Positions 58,417 through 64,000 of a stretch of DNA of 64,000 nucleotides are shown here, one piece after another. Every line of letters begins with the position of its first letter. Position 1 is the stretch's first letter. The notes beneath the pieces are model-generated. The model made no database searches, was not told where the DNA came from, and saw nothing but the letters and a program-made list of their open reading frames with translations. The position numbers and the translations under genes are program-made. Origin of the DNA: Nocardioides sp. Soil797 (lineage in GTDB: Bacteria > Actinomycetota > Actinomycetes > Propionibacteriales > Nocardioidaceae); the NCBI GenBank assembly GCA_001429555.1, contig LMSR01000015.1, positions 410,288 through 474,287 on the forward strand. The letters are read 5' to 3'.

Positions 58417-61400
58417 GGCAGCCCGGTCCCAGGAGTTGTTTTAGGTCGGCGAACAGGGCCCCGCTCGGGGTCACCCGCAGTCGGTCGTCGAGACGCATCA
58501 CGGTCGTGCCGGCGCGGGCCAGGAGCTTCAGCTGCACCTCGGACATGCCCGGGTGGGTGCGCAGCACGTCCTTGAGCTGCTCCACGACCGGCGGCGTGCA
58601 GCGTGTGGCCGGCAGGCTGATCACCACGGGTCCGCTCGGCCCGTCGTTGAGGTCGGGGATGCTGACCTCCTGCCCGTGGATCTCCGGCTGGTCCTTCTGC
58701 CGCGACAGCCGTCCCTTGACGGTGAGGATCGCGTCTTCGGTCAGGTAGGTCGAGGCGAGTTGGTAGGAGCTGGGGAAGAACAGCACATCGATGGCGCCGT
58801 CAAGGTCCTCCAGTGTCACCATCGCCCACGTGTCACCGCGCTTGGTGATCTTGCGTTGCACGGAGGTGACCAGGCCGGACACCGTGATGGGTGAACCGTC
58901 CGAGCGGTCCTCGTCGAGCATCAACGCGCCGATCGAGCAGTCAGCGCTCTGGGAGAGCACGTGTTCCAGGCCGAGCAACGGGTGGTCGGAGACGTAGAGG
59001 CCAAGCATGTCCCGCTCGTGGCTGAGCAGGGTCATCTTGTCCCAGTCGTCGATGTCGGGGATCGTCACCGAGATCCCGAAACCGGCACCCTCGTCGTCGT
59101 CACCCAGTCCGCCGAAGAGGGAGTCCTGGCCGATCGCCTCGTTGCGCTTGATGTCAACGTACTGGTCGACGGCGGTCTCGTGGATGGCGACCAGGGCCCG
59201 TCGCTTGTGCTTCATGTCGTCGAAGGCACCCGCCTTGACCAGCGAGTCGATGACGCGCTTGTTGCACACCAGCGCCGGAACCTTCTCCATGAAGTCGTTG
59301 AAGTCGGTGTAGCGGCCCTTCTCCTCACGGCCGGCGACGATTCCGTCAACCACGTTGCCACCCACGTTGCGCACCGCGGTCAACCCGAAGCGGATGTCGT
59401 TGCCGACCGGGGTGAAGTTGGAGGCGGACTCGTTGACGTCGGGCGGGAGCACCTGGATCTTCATCCGGCGGCACTCGTTGAGGTAGATCGCCATCTTGTC
59501 CTTGTCGTCCTTGACGGAGGTGAGCAAGGCGGCCATGTACTCGGCCGGGTAGTTCGCCTTGAGGTAGGCGGTGTAGTAGGACACCACGCCGTACGCCGCG
59601 GAGTGGGCCTTGTTGAACGCGTAGTCGGAGAACGGCAGCAGAATCTTCCACAGCATGTCGATGGCATCCATCGAGTAGCCGCGTTCCTTCATGCCGCCGG
59701 AGAAGCCGATGAACTGCTTGTCGAGCTCCTCCTTCTTCTTCTTACCCATCGCGCGGCGAAGGATGTCGGCCTGTCCGAGCGAGTAGCCGGCGAGCTTCTG
59801 GGCGATCGCCATCACCTGCTCCTGATAGACGATCAGGCCGTAGGTCTCACCGAGCACGTCCTCGAGCGCCTCCGCGAGCTCGGGGTGGATCGGCTCCACC
59901 GGCTCGCGACCGGTCTTGCGGCGCGCGTACTTGTTGTGGGAGTCGGCCCCCATCGGACCCGGCCGATAGAGCGCACCGACGGCCGAGATGTCCTCGAACG
60001 TGTCGGGCCGCATCGAGCGCAGCAGGGAGCGCATCGGTCCACCGTCGAGCTGGAAGACTCCGAGGGTGTCGCCTCGTTGCAGGAGCTCGTAGGTCTTCGG
60101 GTCGGTGAGCTCGAGGTCTTCGAGGACCAGGTCCTCGTCGCGGTTGGCCTTGATGTTCTTCACCGCGTCGTCGAGGACGGTGAGGTTGCGCAGGCCGAGG
60201 AAGTCCATCTTGATCAGCCCGAGCGACTCACACGTCGGGTAGTCGAACTGGGTGATCATCGCGCCGTCGGCAGGGCGCTTGAGCATCGGGATGATGTCGA
60301 CCAGCGGCTCACTGGACATGATCACCCCGGCCGCGTGGACGCCCCACTGGCGCTTGAGCCCCTCGATGCCGATGGCGGTGTCGACGACGGTCTTGACGTC
60401 GTTGTCACCCTCGTAGAGGGAGCGGAACTCCCCGCCCTCGCTGTAGCGACCGTGGTCGGGCTTGAAGATGTCCTGGAGGGGAACGTCCTTGCCCATCACG
60501 GCCGCCGGCATCGCCTTGGTGATCCGGTCGCCCATCGCGAACGGGTAGCCGAGGATGCGCGAGGAGTCCTTGACGGCCTGCTTCGCCTTGATGGTGCCGT
60601 AGGTGATGATGTAGGAGACCCGGTCGTCGCCGTACTTCTCGGTGACGTACTTGATCACCTCACCGCGACGACGTTCGTCGAAGTCGATGTCGAAGTCGGG
60701 CATCGAGACGCGGTCGGGGTTGAGGAACCGCTCGAAGATCAGGCCGTGCTTGAGCGGGTCGAGGTCGGTGATGCGCATCGCGTAGGCGACCATCGATCCG
60801 GCACCCGACCCACGGCCTGGCCCGACCCGGATGCCGTTGTCCTTGGCCCAGTTGATGAAGTCGGCGACCACGAGGAAGTAGCCGGGGAACCCCATCTGGG
60901 TGATCACGCCGAGCTCGAACTCGGCCTGCTTGCGGACCTCGTCGGGGATGCCGTTCGGGTAGCGGAACTTCAGGCCGGTCTCGACCTCCTTGACCAGCCA
61001 GGAGTCCTCGTTCTCACCGGGCGGGCAGGGGAAGCGCGGCATGAAGGTGCCGTTGCCCTCGGTGAACTCGACGTTGCAGCGCTCGGCGATCAGCAGCGTG
61101 TTGTCGCAGGCCTCACGGAGTTGGTACTTCCCCTCCCAGAGCTCGCGCATCTCGGCCGGGGACTTGATGTAGTAGCCGTCGCCGCTGAACGCGAACCGCT
61201 GCCCGGGGCCGTCGCCGGCCGGAATCGTCATCGTCGAGCCCGAGTTGATGCAGAGCAGGTGCTCCTGGGACTTGGCGTCCTCGCGTCGGACGTAGTGCGA
61301 GTCGTTGGTGGCGATCGGCGGAATGCCGAGGTCCTTGCCGAGCTTGAGCAACCCGTCGCGGACCCGGTTCTCGATGGTGAGCCCGTGGTCCATCAGCTCG

Positions 61401-61960
61401 AGGAAGTAGTTCTCCTTGCCGAGGATGTCCTGGAACTCACCGGCCACCTTGCGGGCCTCGTCGTACTTGCCGTAGCGCAGGTGCACCTGGATCTCACCGG
61501 ACGGGCAACCGGTGGTGCCGATGATGCCCTTGCCGTGCTGGGCGAGCAGCTCGCGGTCCATGCGGGGCTGCTTGAAGAACCCGTCACGCCAGGCCCCGGT
61601 CGTCAGGCGGAAGAGATTGTGCATGCCCTCGGTCGACTCCGAGAGCAGCGTCATGTGGGTGTAGGCGCCACGGGCGGAGACGTCGTCGGAGCCGCCGTCG
61701 TAGAAGTTGACGCCCTTGCGCTCGAAGCGCGAGATGTTGGGCGTGAAGTAGGCCTCGATGCCGATGATCGGCTTGACCCCGGCCGCATTGGCCTTCTTGT
61801 AGAAGTCATAGGCGCCGTAGACGTTGCCGTGGTCGGTCATCGCGATCGCCGGCATGCCCAGCTCGGCCGTCCGCTCCGCCATGTCACCGAGTCGCGCGGC
61901 TCCGTCAAGCATGGAGTACTCGGTGTGCACGTGCAGGTGCACGAAGGAGTCGGACGTCAT
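58406..61960 (-). CDS. dnaE: DNA polymerase III alpha subunit
   Basis: A 1184-residue replicative polymerase of the DnaE1 type. It has an N-terminal PHP domain (FVHLHVHTEYSMLDG, MTDHGNVYGA) that gives metal-dependent proofreading in actinobacteria. The catalytic aspartates are in MPDFDIDFDERRR (about residue 423), with GRGSGAGSMVAYAM before them. Fingers, tandem HhH and OB-fold (VSGLVTSVQRKITKRGDTWA) domains follow. The start ATG at 61960 is chosen because alignable sequence begins there; TTG 62008 is in frame upstream. The 183-bp leader carries two copies of CCTGTCACGG-like sequence. Confidence 0.96.
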   Translation of the reverse strand: MTSDSFVHLHVHTEYSMLDGAARLGDMAERTAELGMPAIAMTDHGNVYGAYDFYKKANAAGVKPIIGIEAYFTPNISRFERKGVNFYDGGSDDVSARGAYTHMTLLSESTEGMHNLFRLTTGAWRDGFFKQPRMDRELLAQHGKGIIGTTGCPSGEIQVHLRYGKYDEARKVAGEFQDILGKENYFLELMDHGLTIENRVRDGLLKLGKDLGIPPIATNDSHYVRREDAKSQEHLLCINSGSTMTIPAGDGPGQRFAFSGDGYYIKSPAEMRELWEGKYQLREACDNTLLIAERCNVEFTEGNGTFMPRFPCPPGENEDSWLVKEVETGLKFRYPNGIPDEVRKQAEFELGVITQMGFPGYFLVVADFINWAKDNGIRVGPGRGSGAGSMVAYAMRITDLDPLKHGLIFERFLNPDRVSMPDFDIDFDERRRGEVIKYVTEKYGDDRVSYIITYGTIKAKQAVKDSSRILGYPFAMGDRITKAMPAAVMGKDVPLQDIFKPDHGRYSEGGEFRSLYEGDNDVKTVVDTAIGIEGLKRQWGVHAAGVIMSSEPLVDIIPMLKRPADGAMITQFDYPTCESLGLIKMDFLGLRNLTVLDDAVKNIKANRDEDLVLEDLELTDPKTYELLQRGDTLGVFQLDGGPMRSLLRSMRPDTFEDISAVGALYRPGPMGADSHNKYARRKTGREPVEPIHPELAEALEDVLGETYGLIVYQEQVMAIAQKLAGYSLGQADILRRAMGKKKKEELDKQFIGFSGGMKERGYSMDAIDMLWKILLPFSDYAFNKAHSAAYGVVSYYTAYLKANYPAEYMAALLTSVKDDKDKMAIYLNECRRMKIQVLPPDVNESASNFTPVGNDIRFGLTAVRNVGGNVVDGIVAGREEKGRYTDFNDFMEKVPALVCNKRVIDSLVKAGAFDDMKHKRRALVAIHETAVDQYVDIKRNEAIGQDSLFGGLGDDDEGAGFGISVTIPDIDDWDKMTLLSHERDMLGLYVSDHPLLGLEHVLSQSADCSIGALMLDEDRSDGSPITVSGLVTSVQRKITKRGDTWAMVTLEDLDGAIDVLFFPSSYQLASTYLTEDAILTVKGRLSRQKDQPEIHGQEVSIPDLNDGPSGPVVISLPATRCTPPVVEQLKDVLRTHPGMSEVQLKLLARAGTTVMRLDDRLRVTPSGALFADLKQLLGPGCLGQ

Positions 61961-62143
61961 CGGTGGAGCGTCTCCCAACAGTGAGGTACGGGCAGGTTCA
62001 ACAGGCAACGGGGCCGGCGCGGGGCCCTGTCACGGCCCTGTCACGGGCCGGTCAAGGGACTGTCCAAGGGGAAGAGCGCCAGCCTACGTGACCCGTTGGA
62101 GTCATCCTGACAGGACGCACGGACAGTCCTCACCATGCCTGCC

Positions 62144-62860
62144 TCAGCGCCCGTCCCCGGCCGCGGCGTCGAGCGACTCGGTGATGATCACGTCCACGAT
62201 CCGGGCGACCCGTTCCACTCCGAGGGCAGGGGCGAGGTGGGCCATCCGCTCGGCAATCTCAGCCTCGCGGGCAGCGTCCCGGCCGCTGTGACCCGCCACC
62301 GGCTTGCGGTCCTGGACGGCGGCAGTCAGTGCCGCGCGCCTGGCCAGCAGTCGGCCCAGCTCGTGATCGACGTCGTCGATCTGCCCCCGAAGGAAGTCGA
62401 GTGGCCGCTCCCCGAGCCACGCCATCCTGAGGTCTGGAGAGCGCTCCTCGTTCTCCGAACCGTCGGTGTGCTCGAGCTCGACGAAGCCATGGCGTCGGTA
62501 GAACTCTCGGGCCGGTTCGTTGGTCTCGAACACCCACAGCGCGAAACCCTGCGGACGCTGCGCCTGGGCCAGCGCGACCAGCGCCGAGCCGACACCAGTT
62601 CGCTGGGCAGCCGGTTCGACGTACAAGGAGTCGAGCCAGGTCTCGGTGAGGGTGAGGAAGCCGACCAGACGGTCGGTCTCGGCCACCCAGACCTCGTGCT
62701 CGGCCAGGTCCCACCCGCTCACCCAGGCTCGAATCTGCTCGGAGTCGTGCACGACCGGTGGCATCTGCGGTACGGCGGCTACGCGGACTCGTTCGTAGAG
62801 CGCCGCGATGGCCGGCAGGTCATCTGCAGTCGCGGGGCGAAGGTTCAGCTCGGACGACAT
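62144..62860 (-). CDS. GNAT acetyltransferase fused to a chorismate mutase (AroQ-type) domain
   Basis: A 238-residue two-domain protein. Residues 1-150 are a GNAT fold with beta-4 WLDSLYVEPAAQRTGVGSALV (motif A: AQRTGVGSALV) and REFYRRHGF. Residues about 153-235 match the all-helical AroQ chorismate mutase: LRGQIDDVDHELGRLLARR, a lysine in VQDRKPVAG, and REAEIAERM, which supply the Arg, Arg, Lys and Arg/Glu active-site positions of the Escherichia coli enzyme. Chorismate mutase makes prephenate for Phe/Tyr. The join is direct, with almost no linker. The start is ATG at 62860. It has no obvious operon partner. Confidence 0.75.
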   Translation of the reverse strand: MSSELNLRPATADDLPAIAALYERVRVAAVPQMPPVVHDSEQIRAWVSGWDLAEHEVWVAETDRLVGFLTLTETWLDSLYVEPAAQRTGVGSALVALAQAQRPQGFALWVFETNEPAREFYRRHGFVELEHTDGSENEERSPDLRMAWLGERPLDFLRGQIDDVDHELGRLLARRAALTAAVQDRKPVAGHSGRDAAREAEIAERMAHLAPALGVERVARIVDVIITESLDAAAGDGR

Positions 62861-62945
62861 GGGTCCAGTCTCTCAACGCGGGTGCCTCGGTGTCATCGCA
62901 TCTCACGCGGCTGGCTCACCGTGGAACCGACCTTGGTCCGGGCTC

Positions 62946-62963
62946 AGCCTCGATCCACCGATC
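62946..62963 (-). repeat. 18-bp dispersed motif near the rluD-like 3' end
   Basis: An exact reverse-complement copy of 30934-30951, ending five bases before the pseudouridine synthase stop codon region (62968). Confidence 0.6.
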
Positions 62964-62967
62964 GAAC

Positions 62968-63897
62968 TCAGTGCGCGTCGCGGATGATCTCGAGGGCCGC
63001 GGCCAGATCGTCGGGGTACGCCGACTCGTAGGTCACGTAGTCCCCGGTCTCGGGGTGCTCGAAGCCGAGCTTCACGGCATGCAGCCACTGCCGCTCGAGA
63101 CCTACCCGCTTGGTGAGGCTCGGGTCGGCGCCGTAGGTCAGGTCGCCCACGCACGGATGCTTCAGCGCCGCCATGTGCACCCGGATCTGGTGGGTTCGTC
63201 CGGTCTCGAGGTGGACCTCGAGCAGGCTGGCGAAGCGATGTGCCTCGAGGAGCTCGTAGTGGGTGACGCTGTGCTTGCCGTCGGCCATCACCGCGAACTT
63301 CCAGTCGGACTTCGGGTGCCGTCCGATCGGTGCGTCGATGGTGCCGGTCAGTGGGTCCGGGTGGCCCTGCACCAGCGCGTGGTAGGTCTTGTCGACCGTT
63401 CGGTGGCGGAAGGCGTTCTTGAGCACCGAGTAGGCGTGCTCGGACTTGCAGATGACCATCACCCCCGACGTACCGACGTCGAGGCGCTGCACGATGCCCT
63501 GTCGCTCCGAGGCACCACTGGTCGCGATCCGGTAGCCGGCGCCGGCGAGGTGCCCCACCACGGTCGGGCCGGACCATCCGGGGCTGGGGTGTACGGCGAC
63601 TCCGACGGGCTTGTCGATCACCACGATGGCGTCGTCGTCATGGATGATCTTGATGCCCTCGACGATCTCGGCACGCACCTCGAGAGGGTCGGCCATGCGA
63701 GGGAAGACCACGTCGAGCATGGCCCCGGGATGAACGCGATCGGACTTGCCGACGCCAGCACCGTCGACCTGCACGTGGCCCTCAACGATCAGCTCGGCGG
63801 CGCGGGTGCGGGACACCCCGAACATCCGCGCGATCGCGGTGTCGACACGCTCACCGGCCAGACCCTCGGGGACGAACACCGTGCGTCGGTCAGTCAT
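62968..63897 (-). CDS. rluD: RluA-family 23S rRNA pseudouridine synthase (RluD-like)
   Basis: A 309-residue protein with an N-terminal S4 RNA-binding domain (about 14-65, [22 protein letters not shown] region) and the catalytic domain. The motif [14 protein letters not shown] holds the catalytic aspartate (about residue 139), and [14 protein letters not shown] is the other family signature. It would isomerise uridines in 23S rRNA helix 69; the exact site is inferred. It overlaps the lspA 3' end by 8 bp, as in other actinobacteria. Confidence 0.9.
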   Translation of the reverse strand: MTDRRTVFVPEGLAGERVDTAIARMFGVSRTRAAELIVEGHVQVDGAGVGKSDRVHPGAMLDVVFPRMADPLEVRAEIVEGIKIIHDDDAIVVIDKPVGVAVHPSPGWSGPTVVGHLAGAGYRIATSGASERQGIVQRLDVGTSGVMVICKSEHAYSVLKNAFRHRTVDKTYHALVQGHPDPLTGTIDAPIGRHPKSDWKFAVMADGKHSVTHYELLEAHRFASLLEVHLETGRTHQIRVHMAALKHPCVGDLTYGADPSLTKRVGLERQWLHAVKLGFEHPETGDYVTYESAYPDDLAAALEIIRDAH

Positions 63898-64000
63898 GCA
63901 GGCTTCCGTCGAGTCGGCGTCCGCGGATCACCATGATGATGATGGAGAGCGCGGCCAGGTTGATCAGGATGTCGGCGACGTTGAAGATCGGCCAGTTCGG
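63890..64000 (-). CDS. lspA: Signal peptidase II, 3' end only
   Basis: The last 36 codons of lspA; the gene continues beyond the window. [13 protein letters not shown] holds the second catalytic aspartate of lipoprotein signal peptidases, followed by the last membrane helix and a short basic tail. It would cut the signal peptides of the lipoproteins modified by Lgt. Confidence 0.88.
   Translation of the reverse strand, partial: PNWPIFNVADILINLAALSIIIMVIRGRRLDGSLHD

Noticed and set aside
58961..61984. A 1007-codon open frame antisense to dnaE
   Set aside because: Shadow of dnaE; composition is that of a complementary frame and no recognisable motif or ribosome site is present.

Overview
The window is a high-GC chromosomal segment from an actinobacterium. 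GTG and TTG starts are common, genes often overlap by 1-8 bp, and long GC-rich hairpins without strong T-runs follow several genes. Gene content and order resemble the polA-pdtaR-pyk, trpCBA-lgt, his and dnaE-rluD-lspA blocks of mycobacteria as I remember them, but the intervening genes differ. With a tRNA-linked relic and REP-like palindromes, this suggests Propionibacteriales, probably Nocardioidaceae (inference). Nothing looks like a prophage, integrase, insertion sequence or CRISPR array.

Layout. 0-2 kb: the 3' part of an acidic calcium-binding repeat protein interrupted by an apparent frameshift, then a methyltransferase. 2-15.7 kb: an envelope-glycan region with a PorA-like (DUF3068) protein, two GT-C-like polytopic proteins, an OafA-type acyltransferase, a giant AftD-type arabinofuranosyltransferase, a methyltransferase, a GT4 glycosyltransferase, a 51-residue DUF2613 protein and a Wzx-like flippase. 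15.7-20.4 kb: polA, a hotdog thioesterase, a GNAT and a DUF554 membrane protein. 20.6-26.6 kb: a complete branched-chain amino acid type ABC importer (livH-livM-livG-livF, with the binding-protein gene convergent); LivH carries a secreted two-domain extension. 26.6-29.3 kb: the ANTAR regulator pdtaR, an odd tRNA with anticodon CAA, a broken HTH gene beside it, and pyk. 29.3-35.5 kb: glutamate synthase gltD and gltB.

35.7-42.8 kb: a VIT1/CCC1 transporter, then on the minus strand hisI, a Trp-associated membrane protein, an HGxxPAAW peptide, a DUF2752 protein, trpC-trpB-trpA, a Sco1-like lipoprotein and lgt. trpE is absent from the block. 42.9-47.2 kb: a methyltransferase and a two-gene asymmetric ABC exporter that separate hisI from the rest of the his genes. 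47.3-52.7 kb: hisD-hisC-hisB-hisH-hisA-hisF, with a pair of TGACGTCA palindromes between hisH and hisA. 52.8-64 kb: a membrane-anchored EEP-family hydrolase, a LON-N protein, ybaK, DUF3352 and DUF2567-like membrane proteins, dnaE, a GNAT fused to a chorismate mutase domain, an RluA-family pseudouridine synthase and the 3' end of lspA.

Most of the window is housekeeping metabolism: histidine and tryptophan synthesis, ammonium assimilation through GOGAT, glycolysis, replication and lipoprotein maturation. The points most worth following up are the class I tRNA with a leucine anticodon next to a degenerate HTH/homing-type gene, the LivH fusion, the GNAT-chorismate mutase fusion, the paired operator-like palindromes before hisA, and the AftD-centred envelope cluster. 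No stretch longer than about 300 bp lacks an annotated feature.
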